From Rhabdornis inornatus (lineage: Eukaryota; Chordata; Aves; Passeriformes; Rhabdornithidae), in assembly GCA_013397075.1 (NCBI GenBank), contig VWZS01000159.1, positions 682,001-746,000 of the forward strand: 64,000 nt of DNA. Reading direction: 5' to 3'. Both the position numbers and the translations under genes were made by a program. Positions 27,319 to 40,688 of this stretch are shown one piece after another (positions within the stretch are counted from its first letter, which is position 1; every line of letters begins with the position of its first letter). Below the pieces are notes generated by a model that made no database searches, was not told the origin of the DNA, and saw only the letters and a list, made by a program, of their open reading frames with translations.

Positions 27319-27532
27319 GTCATAAAATCACAGAATGCTTTGGGTTAAGGGGACCTGAAAGATCATCTAGTTACAACCCACCTGCCACGGATAGGGATGC
27401 CATCCACCAGAGACCAGATCACTCAGGACCCCATCCAACCTGGCCTTGAACACTTCCAGGGATGGGGCATCCACCTGTCCAGGTAACCTCTGCCAGGGTC
27501 TCACCAAGCTCTGAGCAAAGAACTTCTGCATG
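27319..27532 (-). mobile_element. CR1 LINE 3' fragment
   Basis: The plus strand begins TCATAAAATCACAGAATG, the complement of the octamer-type 3' end of CR1. It is followed by TTTGGGTTAAGGGGACC, AAAGATCATCTAGTTACAAC, CCATCCAACCTGGCCTTGAA and CACTTCCAGGGATGGGGCAT, the standard avian CR1 3' region. The element is therefore a 5'-truncated copy of about 214 bp on the minus strand, in the sense orientation of GPC1. The high-coordinate edge is uncertain by roughly 10 to 20 bp. Divergence is moderate; it is not active. Confidence 0.92.
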
Positions 27533-30500
27533 GGAAGGGCTCAGAGAGCCTTTGTCTCACTGACTCCTGGGAAGAATATGCAGAGGACAGCCACTACAAA
27601 CACACTAAGCTCCAGTGGGATCCTGCACCTACTCTGACATGGAAGTCAATTGTGCATGAAATACGAAGCCCTAGAAAAACAGATTTCATTAGTTCTAGTG
27701 CTCACAGAACCATTTGGACAATATGTTAAAAATAATAGAAAAGCTGGTCATAAAATACCAGCAGAATGGTGCTGCACGTCCAGAAGCTAAAATGAGTTCT
27801 GAACAAGAAGCCAAATAGCTGCAACTTATTTATTAGAGATCTATTGAATAAATGACCCTACTGTACCCATGGAAACTACTGTACCAATTCATCCTCAACA
27901 AATGAGAAAGCAAAAGCTGTTTCCTTAAAGAACTGCCTTAGAATGAACTAATCTGTAACAATATTAAAGCAGAACATATTCATGCCGATTTTTTTTTTTA
28001 ATTACACAGCACTACTTTCTCAAGTCTAACAGCCACCCTTCTGGGCAGAACCTGTTACACTCTTTTCAGGGGAAAGCACCTGAATGCAAATGGCTGGGAA
28101 CAAAAGTCACCTGCATTTGCCTATGAATAGAATGTTGCAGGTGTGAAGCTTCTCTGCACCTCAGTATGGGGCAATTGGTCTCCGATTGCTCCTTGACCAC
28201 AACACCAACAACACAAATCCCGGTGATTCAGCCTGAAGGTGGGAGAGAAAAATGGGGGTTCAGCTCTAAGCAGAGCAAGCCATGCCCTTCCTCTCTGCTC
28301 CTCTGCCTCTCGATACAAGGGCTGTGTGACAGACACTGGGATGAGACCACTTGGAGAACACACACACACTATTATCAAAGGTAGGGTGTGCACTTTGAAA
28401 CTAACTTCAGTTGTGTTACTGAAAGCTTGAGCTAAGTCTAATAACTGTTTTAGCTTTTGGCATTTCTATCACTTGGTCTGATCTAACAGCACTCCTTTTT
28501 CTAATCCTCTTAAAATAGGCTGTTTTAAAGGTTTACTCAGGCTGACACTTGGACCATGATGCTAAAGTACTGTTATTGAAAAGAAAAGTATTTGGTGTTC
28601 ATTAGCAGGGTGACAATTAGCTGCAAGATAAGTGTAGCTGGAACCACAGGACTCATGCCTCTGTACTAATTTTATCTGAAGCTCCTGAGGACACCAAGGC
28701 ACGGGCAGTGCTACCAGAGGAGGGAGAGGGGCTCCTTGGGCTCCCTGCAGCAGCCAGGAGGGCAGAATCCTGCACAGATCCCAGGCAAGTGTCCTGCCCG
28801 CCTGGGAGTTCCACTTGCACAACTACAGCCACTGCCATGAGTTTTGTGGATCTTTCTCCCCAAAATGTTCTTCTTCTTCCTTTTCCCCTCATCTTTTTCC
28901 TTTTCCTAGGGAGGCTCTGATGTATCTGAAGGGCCTTGGCTGTCTGGTTTTAAACTGAGTTAGCTCTTTCAGATTTATTTTTGTCTGTCTGTGCCACGTG
29001 AGGCTTGAATGGCTTTCTGAAATACCACTGTGGCAGACTTTGGGGATAACAATACTGATTTTGGTCTTCAACCAGCTGTCTTCTCAAACATAATCCATGT
29101 CTTCTTTTCCCTCTCCACAGCAAGCATAGCTAGTTTATATTTGAACTTTTCCATCTTTGAGAACATGTTTACCACTGCCTCCTTGAAGGACACTGGACTT
29201 CCTCTGTTCTGCTCTTGCTGTGAAGAAAAGCCCTTTATGTTGATGTGACACTATAAAAATCCATAATCATAAAGTTAAAAATAAACCCCTTGCTAGAATA
29301 AGATCAGCTGAATATACTTATTTATTTTATATTTGGATCTGCCTTGTATTTTCATATTTGACTTCAATTAAATTACTTTTCTTCAGCAATTCAGAGGCCT
29401 TTCAGTAACCTTGTGCCACTGAATATAAAAATCACATTTTTATCGCACAGATAAGAGTGCACACCATCCCACGATGCCTCATTTCAAAGGTCTTATTCCA
29501 ACACAACCCTGCTTTTTATTGCCTCAATGTGAGGAAACATCAACCAGCACCATATGAATGTAACCCTCACTGCAGGGGTGAGGGATCAGAGCTCTCTGCA
29601 CGTTTTCTGACATTTTCTACAACACACACTGATCCTGAGGAATTGTTTGGCAGGTAAGAGGAAGGGATGAAGAACACATAGTAGAATTCTTCATCCAGAG
29701 TATTTATTACAATCTTGAGTCATCTGCCACGGTGGAGAGTTTGATGCGCTGATAATTTCACACAACATAAAAATTGAATCTGTGATAATTTAGGTAGGCT
29801 ATCAAGTACTGCTGATCTCGACCATAAACAAAGCAAAACCAGTAATTGCTTTTACTGAAAAATTATGTGTGTTTTAGGGTTTTAACACTGGGCTATCCCA
29901 GGGGAAGGAGAAGAAGATTGGAAAGCAGTGGTTTCAACAAACATGAAATTGCACAAGAAGTAGCAAAAATTAGATGACACTGAATTTCCACACATAAAAG
30001 CAAATAAAAATGCTGTAATATTGGCTTCTTCAATTTAATCCAGTCATCTTTGAGATTTCCATTTGTTTTGATATGAAAAATATCAATTCATCACAATACT
30101 GAGTTTTGCAATTACTTCACTGTGGCACCATTAGTAAGAAAAAGCTATTGATTTAAACAATGCACACATAAACATGGTTTTCAAACCAAAATTCCTATTT
30201 TTCTTAAAGCTTTTGCTATTAATGATTAAAATTCATCAACACAATAGCAAAAACCCCCAAGCACAGTGAGTTAAATCTCACAGCCCTTGCTGGCAGTGCC
30301 CATGAGTGAACACCACATTTCTGGCCCTATTTTCTGTGAGCGAGGAAAAAATGATGATTTTATGGCAACAAAAGCTTTCCCCTCCTGTGGCTCACAAGCT
30401 GCATGGCAGCTCCTAGCTGCTTGCAGTCAGAAGTGTTGCAAAATTTAATATTAAGGCTCAGGGACTTCTGCAGCTTCAGGAGTTACTCTATAGCTAAGGT

Positions 30501-32762
30501 CAGGAAGGCATGCAGAGGGCCCTAACTAAACTTATTGGAATCAAAGACCTTAAATCTTTCTAGAATTTAACACATGAAACTTCTCTCCCTATACTGCCAC
30601 AGTTTTATTCCCTCCTCTTTGCTGTTTCACAGTCTTAAAATTGAGTGCCAGTAATTCCTACAAGAATTTCAGGGTTATCACATAGGATTTCTACTTCTAC
30701 ATTTAAAATATTCCATAAACTGCAAAAGGCAAGCCTGGGGCTTGGTGGTGCAAAAAACGCTCTCACTAAAATTGCCAGAGTGGCAGTAGATTGACAGACT
30801 GAGCATCCTTGAGGCAAGGAGAAGGGAGGCTGTGACTCCTCTGTGCCTCTCCAGGGCTGCAGAGCCAGCACCTCGCTCCTGGGGAGCTCACCTTGAGCCC
30901 CACAGCACTTCAGACTATAAAGCACCCATTATCCTCGCCTGGTGCTTTCTTTAATTGACACAGATGCCATTTCCTATTATAAATAATTTGTTCCACAAAT
31001 AGACATTTTCAGGAACAACATCTGTGCCTGTGCTTAATTTGCAGCATGCTGATTGTCCTACAGGAGTCAATGGGAGAGGTCACACAAGTTAAACGAGTTC
31101 TGTGAACTGAACTTCGTGGGATTGGGGGTCTTTGTTTGCATTTTTGCTTTTGTTTTGTCTTTGCCTGTCGTGGGTTTTGTGCTTTTTCAGTGTCACGACT
31201 CCCATGACGTGTGTGGGAGTTATTTAGGGGTGATATTGGAAACACCAGCCTTTGTATTTCAGCTATTGGTTTAATGTGAAACATTAAACATTTTCTCAGT
31301 AATTTCAGTTGGATTTAGAAGCAGTTTTTTGAAAGACAATTTTTAGGAGCATTGACTTTAACTATCCCATGCTGCTGGTCCCGATCTCCACATGTTCATT
31401 GGGGTTCATCCTGCTGAGCCCCAGGCAGTGCTAAACCTTCTCCCAGCAAACATCCACTCTCCTGCTGCTAGAGGGGCTGTGTGTGCTGTGGCTTTGTACA
31501 TCCAGCCTCAGCAATACACAGAAAAGGTTTTTGATGGCAAGCAGGAAAGGTGAGAGGTCCCCAATGTCCCAAGAGTATATTGCTGCTTGTGCACAGCAAA
31601 TAGTAGATACCAAACTGCCCCCAGGAAAAGTCATGTATTTGTAAGATCTGGAGATTTTACAAATAACTCCTTCCTCCTCTTCCAATTTTCTGCACACCTA
31701 TAATCTATAATTTCATGTCCTGTATACACCTGATAGATTGCAGCCCTGTTGATATGCTGCAGTAACGAATAAGTGGTTCTTATTAATGGGACTATAAAAC
31801 ACATGCTCAACCCCTGTGGAGTTAATTGTAGTGCTTTACATGCTACCTGCAACACTGTCACTGCCAGTGCAGTGGAACACAGCATTCCCTGTTCTACCCA
31901 GCCAAAAAACCATGAGGGTGTGGCTGCTCCAGCCACCCAGCAGTGGCTGCCCCTCTAGGCATGAACAAAGGGAAACTTCTCACAGCACCACAGCTGTGTG
32001 AGAGAGGATCCTGACAGAAAAACAAATGGATTCAGGTCTTTATCTCTAGTTAATTTACTTCTATGGCTATATGGAAAAGTGAATGCTAATTGAGCTGGTG
32101 TGTCTGGGCTTTCATTTCTCTTATCTCCATGAAGGATCAGGCAGTAGGTTTTCCCACCTCACCAAGGGATGACACTGCAGCCGAGCTCCATCATTCAGCC
32201 CATCCACAATTTGCAGTTCCTCTGATACAAACCCAGCAGCCTGGCATGTAGCTGCACGCTGCCACAGCCCAGCAACCATCAGCTGAGGTGGTTAATCATT
32301 TCTTCTTCCTGCTGTGAAACTCTTCCTGGCATTCCTTCAGCACTAGCTTCCTTGTGCTGAGGCTCAGCTCAGGCAGCTCCCTTGGGACCTCAAAAAACAG
32401 CAGGGCTGTTATTTTTCTGTGTGTTTGACAAATGGGTGAGACAGCCTCCAAAGGCCTGTTCACTATCTGGAATTTTTAAATTAAAAAAACCTCCAAAACA
32501 CCAGAGTCTTCCCCTGCTGCCAGTTCTGGTGTTGTGGTTAAATGAAGTTCTTGCTCTGCTCAGAGTGGGCAAATGGAATGGGTGGTGCAAACAGAGGCAC
32601 CAGCTCAGTGACACATCAGTGATGGAAGGACAGAGGTGCTGTCCTGATCAAGTGCTTTGTTCCAGGTTTGTCCTGTTCCGGCTAAGAGGAAAGTGGATGA
32701 CTTTTCCCCAGAGTATCTCCCCATTTCTTCTGCTCTATGCTAATTAGAAGACAGGTGAAAAG

Positions 32763-32807
32763 AGAATCATTAAGGTTGGAAAAGACCTTCAAGATCATTG
32801 AGTCCAA
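32763..32807 (-). mobile_element. CR1 LINE 3'-terminal fragment (about 45 bp)
   Basis: The plus strand reads AGAATCATTAAGGTTGGAAA, then AGACCTTCAAGATCATTGAG and TCCAA, a close match to the reverse complement of the last 45 bp of an avian CR1. The following bases no longer resemble CR1. This is either a very short 5'-truncated insertion or the remnant of a longer one. Confidence 0.75.
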
Positions 32808-34800
32808 AGTGACTGAATGAGATGATGGCCAGGATATCCTGGAGCAAAACATCAATGTGCTGCTTCTTGTCCTTCTGCAAGGCCACCGCTGTGTGGTGAC
32901 ACACGTGTTGCTGCCTCATCAGCACCCAACAGCATTTGTTTGCAGGGTATGAAATACCAGGATGACCTGGGAGGAGGGTGCTGGGTGTGTGTAGCTGGGG
33001 AAAGGCCTGTGCTGATAATGAGAAACAAAAATGCTCACTTCCATACTTTCTCTCACCAAAAATCAGGCCATAATAAGCACTTGTCAGCAGAAGAGGAAAA
33101 AGTGTTTCAACACCAGCTTTCAGGAGAGTGAGAAGAGAGCAGAGCAGCAGCAGGAGATGTATCATCTCATTGTTTTTTGAAGGCTCTCTGTCCCACAGCA
33201 AGGAATTTTTCCAAATCTCCCTTCCAGGATGAAATTTTCCCCACCAGGGGCTGTTCTCCTGAGCTTTAATGTGTTTTCATGGCTGAAAGAAAAGAATGTA
33301 TCTACTACCGAATTTGCTGCTGGCTTCTGGCAGTCCTCAGCTAGGTCTCGTGGCCTGAAAACATGCTGAATTAATTTGGGCTGAGCAAATATAGACAGCA
33401 AAACATACATATAACACAAAACCTTATTCTCTATTATTTTACATAATAGAAAACTCTCTGCCCCTTGCAGACACCTCCCTTTCCCCGGGGAGGTTTTTCA
33501 AACAGCCCAAAGCATGGGAACTGTCCAGGTCAAACACAGGCTCTTTAGTCCCATCACAAATACATAAACACAGACTTGCCCATCACATAATCCAGCCTCC
33601 TCCACCCAGTGGCATGAGGTGAGCAGCTTTTATCAGTGCCAGACTCATTAGCTTTTCTCCAGAGGATACTGGAGAAGCACCAGTCCAGCCAGTGTCTCCT
33701 GAAATGAAAAGACTGTGAAAATGCAGGATGGACCTGCTCGGGCTGAGAGCAGGAGTAAGAGCAGAAAACTATGAGATAGAAACGTATAAACCAAAGGAAG
33801 AAGTTGCCAAGACCATGAGGAGTTTTTTCTGCTGCACCAGGCAAGTCTGATGGGCTCACCTGTCTGGAACCAGCACACTGAGCACAGGCTTGTATTGTCA
33901 CAAAGAAAGAGCAAACTGCAATTAAAACGATTTACAGAAAGGGTTAACCAGCATCACTCTGCCTGAGCAGCACATTCCTTTGGCAGTAATCTCTTCTATT
34001 TTTAAGAGATTAAAACCTAAGAGCAGCAGCATCTAGCCTCTAATTTGCAGAAATAACAAATCAAATGCCCCAAAATTGGTAATTTGGTAGATTAAATTAT
34101 CAAAGCCTACTCTTTTGGTGTCCACATCTGATAGTGCTTTGATCTTGTTTATATCTTAGAAATTGTTTCATGGACTAACTTTGTTGATTATCTTCAAACT
34201 GGGACAGGTTTTATTCTATCAGCAGCTCAGTTGCCTTCCAAGCAGCAGCCTGCTCTTTAAAGTGCAAATTAAGAAGCAGGGAAGAGAAGAAAGGATGGAG
34301 CTGTTTGAAGGAGCTGCTGGATGTCAACAGAGGTCAATGCTTTGGTTTCATTTCTTAACTACGTACGAACAAATGACCTGACGCAATCCCAAACTGAAAG
34401 CTGTGACCAAGAGAGGAGGAACAGCCAACTCCAGAGTGTCAGCATCCTGAGCAGTGCATGATGGGTCTGGCCACACCAGCCCCAGCCACTTGGGACAGCT
34501 CTGTGGAAGAGATGATGGAGGCCACAGGAGATTCCCTCCTGGAAAACCCACACCAGAGGGATCTCCCAGTGAGCTAGAGGAGAAGGCAGCCCACTCTTTT
34601 GCTAAAAAACATAATGGCACATGTAACTGGGGAAACACTAAGCAGAACAGAGCTTATAGAAGTGCATTCAATGAGCTGGCTACAACCCAAACACAGGGAA
34701 ATGCAGATGATTCCACTTCCAAATCTTGTGGGTACAGAAGAGGCTGAGAGAGGCAGCTCTGAGCTGGTGACTGCTGCAGCTGGCTCTGTGTCCTTGGGAG

Positions 34801-34815
34801 CTGCTGCTGCTGCTG
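34801..34815. repeat. (CTG)5 microsatellite
   Basis: Five CTG triplets follow TCCTTGGGAG. It is short and of ordinary length. Confidence 0.8.
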
Positions 34816-37537
34816 CACAGACTCACTGTGGCTCATGCTACAGGAGATGCTGACCCAGGGCTTTCCTCAGGGCTCTCTCCAGCTGCACAAGGCTGCAGGT
34901 GGTCTGCCCTGGAGCCCAGCCCTGCTGCACCACAGTGACCATGGGGCTGCTGCTGGTGCCCAGCTCTGAGGGACAGGGTCAGGAGGTGCTGGAGGTCAGC
35001 CGTCTCCCAGAAAGAGAAATGCTCTAAATTAATGTGCTCTGTGATGAGCTGCCAGTGTTAGTGTGGCTTTTGAACTAGCCCCAATGCCACAGAGAGATTA
35101 AATCTTTATTTTAACAAGATTATTATGGTTTCCTAGGCAATCCAATGCATACAAACAATGGAGCTAACAAAACATTGGATAAAGGCATATCACTTCAATT
35201 CCCACATACTGCAAAATATTACTTGCCCTGGGGGAACTCACTGGGGAGGATGAGAACACTTCAAGAAACTTAACCCTGAAGAAATGAGCTGGAAACTTCA
35301 AATCTGACCAGTGTGAACATGTCAGAAACTGTACAGCTGACACACAATCTCCAGCAATAACGAGTAAGATGCTTTACCCCCGAGCCAAGGTTTTGCCTGA
35401 ATCATGTGAAAACTTTTTATAGATATAAAAAGAGAAAATTTACATATGCACACCTCTATCTTAAGAAACAAGATTCTGCATCTGAGGGCCTGCTATATGA
35501 TCTTTAAAGAAGCTCAGTAATAATTCTATTGTTAGTCTTTGTGTTACAGTGCTTCCATGCAGCAATAGCTACAGTCAACTTCAAATTATTAATCAAATAA
35601 ACATGCACAGAGATCCCAGGGGCATGAAGCCAAAAGCCAGTAGGCAGTTCAGTAAAAAAATGTGAATTCATCCAGAGTTAAAATTCAAATGCAGGCTATT
35701 GTTTCACAAAACCCAAACAGTTCCTCCATCCCAGACTTTGCATAAACTGATTGAGTTAAAAATACATGACTTTTATGCCTCTATGCTTGACACTCCATGT
35801 CCTCTACTCAATCTACAGCCAGTGCTCCTGGGGAGGACTCACAAACCAACATCACAGCCCAATAAAGCAACCCTTTTTCTGCTCAAAGGGGTTTCCTCCT
35901 CTGCAACAGAGTCAGCAAAACATGGTTTGTGTCATTCAACACGCTGCTTCTGCAGAAATACTCAAGAATACTCTCAGTTTTGTTGTTAAACATCCCTCAT
36001 CTATGGAGGACTTCAGTCCCACCAAAAACTTAAGAAACACAGAATCAGCCGAGTCACACCTTGCGACCCTCTCTCCCATCTGATGAAAAATGGCAGACAC
36101 ACAGCTGCAAACAAAACCAAGTAGCACCTCTTCCACAGAAGTGAAATATGACAGACCCATAGAGAAAATGGTCCAACTCAGTCTGACCTGTGGGATCCAG
36201 CCCTGCCTTAGCAGCTCCACTGTGGGAATCACTGTGGCTAGAATAACTCTCTAAGCTGCAGAAAAGTATATATAGCAAGATATTAGGAAGGTCTAAGCTT
36301 AATAATGGAGCTCTGTGCATTGCATTTTAAGTCTTACAAGCAGGTATTGTATGCAAAACAAGCAAACATTGTTTTAACCAAAGGTACATGTACTTAGAAT
36401 GGTTGGATAGAACTACTGTCAGTATGCTTTTGCTTTTTGTGATTGGTGAAAAAACTTTCAAAATGCGTTGTAACATCATGTTCTCTGACTGCTGCTGAGG
36501 ACATGAGCTGCTGGCATCTTCCCACTATCCCAACTGTGTAACAACACTGATGCTTGGGAGGAAAAAATAATAATAAAGCAGCTCAAGACGCGTTCCACAG
36601 CAGTCCCATCCCGTTCATGCTTCTGTGCTTAAACCCCTGGCTGGCATTACTCCACCTGTGCACTTCCTGCTCCTCCTGATGACCAGTGACAGCCAGGGCA
36701 CAGAGATCACCTGACTCATGCTGTACTCCAAAGCTTCACAATGTAGTACAACATAACGAGTCAACAAGGCAGGAAAACGAGCGAATTGCTTCTTGGGGGT
36801 TTGATGGGGTCCACTCAATGCACTCATTCTCCTGAGTGCTGCCATCTGGTACAAAAGCTAACCACAAGCTGCTGATAAAGAATTCACATTGCTTTGGTAC
36901 AGCATATTGCTCATCACTTTAATAGCTCCACTCTCTTTTTTAATAAACCTCAGGAGACATCTTCTGCATTCCCTAACTCACCTAATCCATGGGATGTCAC
37001 TCAGAGCGATGCCTTTGTTTCTTCCAAAGTTAATGGCAGTAATAAATTGCATTTCCACAGATGAAATCAATGTATCACAGAAACATTACAGTGCTGCTTA
37101 GAGCAGAACAACTTTAAAGAATACCAGTTCATGTGACCCAAACCCCACAGGGCCCAGGAGCTGTTAGAAAGGAAGAAGCACAATCTCCCTGATAAACAGA
37201 CTCGCCTCCATTTGTCTCCTTCATGCAGAAGCTGATATGGTAAAAGTTGGAGATCCTGTGACATATTTTATAAAGAGCAAAGATCTCTTGGATCAGGCTT
37301 GCAACCAGTCCCCCCTGCTGTATTGATAGCATGGGTTTGAGTGCTCAAGGCTGTGCAGGAACTGAAACCATTAGAAATATTATAGTTGCCTCGAAAGCTG
37401 CTATAGGAAGGTCTCTCAGAGCATTAATTATGTTTACCCTGCAAACAGCTCCCTTAGCCTGTCTCATGGACTAATCTGGACTCTAGAAAGTATGGCATCC
37501 CTGAGAAGATGTTAGCAACAACATATGTATTCCTACC

Positions 37538-37800
37538 TCATAGAATCACAGAATATACTCAGTTGGGACCCACATGGATCATCGAGTTTAACTCCTGGGC
37601 CTGCACAGGATATCCCAAGAGGCACACCATGTACCCAAGAGTATTGTTCAAATGCTTCTTGAACTCTGTCAGGTTTCTTGCTGTGCCCACTGCCCTGGGG
37701 AGCCTGTTCCAGGGCCCAACCACCCTCAGGGTGTGGCACTTCCACAGCTGGAGAGACCCTGAGTGCAGAAGAGCCTGTGGGCCATGCAGGCTGACCAAGG
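37538..37800 (-). mobile_element. CR1 LINE fragment retaining the end of ORF2
   Basis: The plus strand starts TCATAGAATCACAGAATA and continues as a diverged CR1 3' end (GTTGGGACCCACATGGATCA, GAGTTTAACTCCTGG). On the minus strand a frame of about 79 codons is still open and contains VVGPWNRLPRAVGTARNLTE followed by FKKHLNN, which resembles the C-terminal part of CR1 reverse transcriptase ORF2 (pattern W-N-x-L-P ... F-K-x-x-L-D). It is 5'-truncated and cannot move on its own. It belongs to a different CR1 subfamily from the copy at 27319. It lies in the GPC1 sense orientation. Confidence 0.87.
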
Positions 37801-38593
37801 CTTTTTCATGTCAGAGGTAAGTTTCATCAGCTGCATCACAAGAAGCACCATAATTTGCATTTCGGGAATGCATATCTTCCAGAAGGGTTTATAAGAAATA
37901 GACTCCTTGCTGCTCTCAGAAATATGTTCCAGCAGTTAATCTTCCTGGGTGTTAAAACACACGCCCTAGTTTACATCAAACTGATTTTAGCACCCAGATT
38001 GCCTGCTAGCAAACTGCAAGTGCAACACAAGCAGGAGCCTTGGAGAGCAGAACCTCCCAGCCAAGCTCATTGAAACCACATAGGAGCAGCTCCAGTGGCA
38101 AAATGCTTGTTCAGCAGTTTAGCAGGAAGCATGGAGTTTCTTCCTTCTCCTTTGGGTACAGTGGAATATCTCAGACACCAGAGGTGAGAGTCACAACTGC
38201 AACTCTGAAGCACTTAGGCATCCAGGAGGAACTGGAGGAGGCATGTTTTGCACAGGTATCCATGTCATTCCTCTCATGCATGGATGAGCTCTTTTAAAAA
38301 CATACTAATCCTACAAAAAGATCAGTGATTCTGTGACTTCTGTCTGTCTTTCACATGAAATTTTGCTGCTAGGATCTTTAGGGCCAAGGACTGTCTCCTC
38401 ATCCCATATTTATACAGCACTCACTGACTGAACTGAAATTTCCAAAGCTGCTTATCTGTACCTCTGTCAAGGCATTTTTTCAATACTGTTGGTTCGGAGT
38501 CTTTCAGCATCAGAGTGACTATTTACTCAACTATATTTATTTTCTTTCAAAAGATATTTATTAATTATTTTTTTAAAGACCATGTGCTTGTCG

Positions 38594-38667
38594 TTTTTTT
38601 TTTTTTTGCAGATGGTGCCAAGAAATTAAAAAAACACCAAAACCCTTGGCAAATGGTGCCAAGAAAT
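38594..38667. repeat. T14 tract followed by a 15-bp direct repeat
   Basis: A run of about 14 T ends in GCAG. The 15-mer ATGGTGCCAAGAAAT then occurs twice, at 38612..38626 and 38653..38667, 41 bp apart. The T tract plus GCAG mimics a splice acceptor on the plus strand, antisense to GPC1, but no coding follows. The direct repeat could be a local duplication. Confidence 0.7.
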
Positions 38668-40605
38668 GCAGAAATGTATTTCTTCACCCTACACCTCTTC
38701 AACGTTTCTCTGCCCTCCCCAACAAGCCCCTGTTCTCTCTAAGCCCTGGGAGCACTGGTGCCCATGGTCATTACAGAAGTATTCAGGGTGCCTGCCACAG
38801 CTGATGACAGCTCTATAATCGTGGTGCAATTGGATATGTTGGCATGCTTAAGTCAGCTGGTTTATGTTGGAGGTTTCAGTGTGGCATGCCTTTGAACTGA
38901 TGTAATTCTCCATGTTTTGTCTGAAAAGTGTGGCAAGTCCCTCTGGAGCCCAATGAAAGAAACCTGTATTTTCCAGGCCACAGTGATGATTGGTGGTGGG
39001 CTGACACATGTAATTCCCAATCTCTGCTCGTCCCTGGGCAGCTTGCAGAGCTTGCCCACAGAAAGACAACCGTCAGCTGAAACCCACCCAAATTCCTGCC
39101 CGACTAAAAAAAGAGATTCAGCCGTTCAGAAGCAACAGAGAGATCTGCCAACCCAAACGGAGTCCCTCCAAGAAATTAACTCCCATTTGTTTATTACTGA
39201 GTATTTGCCACCTCTAAGTACCATGAATAGCTGAAACATATTCCAACTGGGGAAGCTGCCAGGGGCTGTTTTCTCGAAAAGGCCGACGCGCATATTCTGG
39301 TCTCGCTGATGCCACTCCTTCCAATCTGTGCCCTCTTCTATCAGACCAAACCCCTCAAACATTATCAGTCTTTTCTGTTTGCAGCTGCTGATGGCACACC
39401 ATGCTTGCCCTGCCTGGCTTTGGGCCACCCTCCTTCCCTTCTCCCCAGCAAACAGGTACAGTGCATGAACTTGGATTTTAACTAGCTGTGCCCAGCACTG
39501 TGCTCTCTAGGAGCTGCATAACCAAGTTCCTAAGTTCTGCTTGTCCTCTCCAAAGGATAAAGAAGGGGTGCTGCTTCCAGAAGCTTCCAGAGCCTGGGAG
39601 ATGGAGAGTCCCATGGCAACATCTGACTATAAGAGTATGACACAGCAGTGATTTTCTGTTTAGGGGGAAAATGGCTCCTATACAAGATTCGTACACTCCA
39701 GAACAAGTGGCTAACTTGAACAGAAAATAGAAAATGGAAAATAAAGGTCCACTCCCTTTTGAAACCTCATAAACGACAGTAAATCAAAACACGAAGATCC
39801 TTGTCTCCTCTCACTGCAGGCAGGTCTGAACAAAATAGTAGGATTCTCTGCAATTAATTGCTAGTGCATCCAAAACAACAAATCAACCATTTTCATCTGT
39901 TACCTGTGTCTGTTTCTGTCAAGGGAAATGTAAATTTAGAGTTGATGAGAATAACTTCTGATGACTGGGCAACAGTGCTGGAAATTATTCTTTCCTTTAC
40001 CCTACTTTTTAAAGGTACCTTTCTTTATTCCATTTTAACATTCAGCTACAAAACATTGGATAAGTCATGGGAATTGCCACCTTACTGATATGGCATTAGC
40101 AGCAATCAGCTCATACATCACATAGACTCGGCTCTTTCCTACTAGGTCACTACTATAGAAAGACAGTTTCAGAAGGAAAGTAGTGGACTAACCTGTACAA
40201 AAAAAGCTTTTTGAGGGCGGACTTTAAGACCCAGCAAACAAAAGCAGAGATTGCAGCAGCAAAAGGCAGACAGCAAACTTCCTGAGGATCTTTTTCCCTT
40301 CAGGCAAATCACTGAATATACAATACACAACACTGTACTGGAGACACTCCAAAATCCTGGATGTACCAACACCACAAAGGCTTCCCAAGCACTCCCCTCT
40401 CACGCTGACTCGTGCTGCCTTTCACAACCCAGCAAGTACACGAAATTAAAGAAGAGCAACTGAGAGTGACCTTTAAAATAGAAAAATGTTAATTTCAGCT
40501 ATTGTTTTATGTATTTCGATAATTGATCCCCGACCTGCCCCAGGTTGCTCAGGCTCTCCAGCCTGCCTGGCTGTGACTGTGCATGTGTAATGTGTGCTCA
40601 GCTCC

Positions 40606-40631
40606 CGCGGCGCGTCCCGCTGCCGCCACCG
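40606..40631. other. Isolated CpG cluster
   Basis: Seven CpG dinucleotides occur in 26 bp (core CCGCGGCGCGTCCCGC), inside an intron that is otherwise strongly CpG-depleted. It is too short to meet ordinary CpG-island length criteria. The minus strand through it has an open frame without an ATG, with a charged stretch EQVKEERWRQRDAPREL. It may be a small GC-rich regulatory element or an exon of unknown origin. I do not recognise it. Confidence 0.4.
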
Positions 40632-40688
40632 CTCCTCCTTGACCTGCTCCCCAAGAACACAACTTGATGCTTTTGACAGGCCTACCTC

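Noticed and set aside
38594..38611. T14 followed by GCAG, a textbook-looking acceptor on the plus strand.
   Set aside because: It is antisense to GPC1, followed by an early stop and no donor-defined exon; homopolymer slippage explains it.
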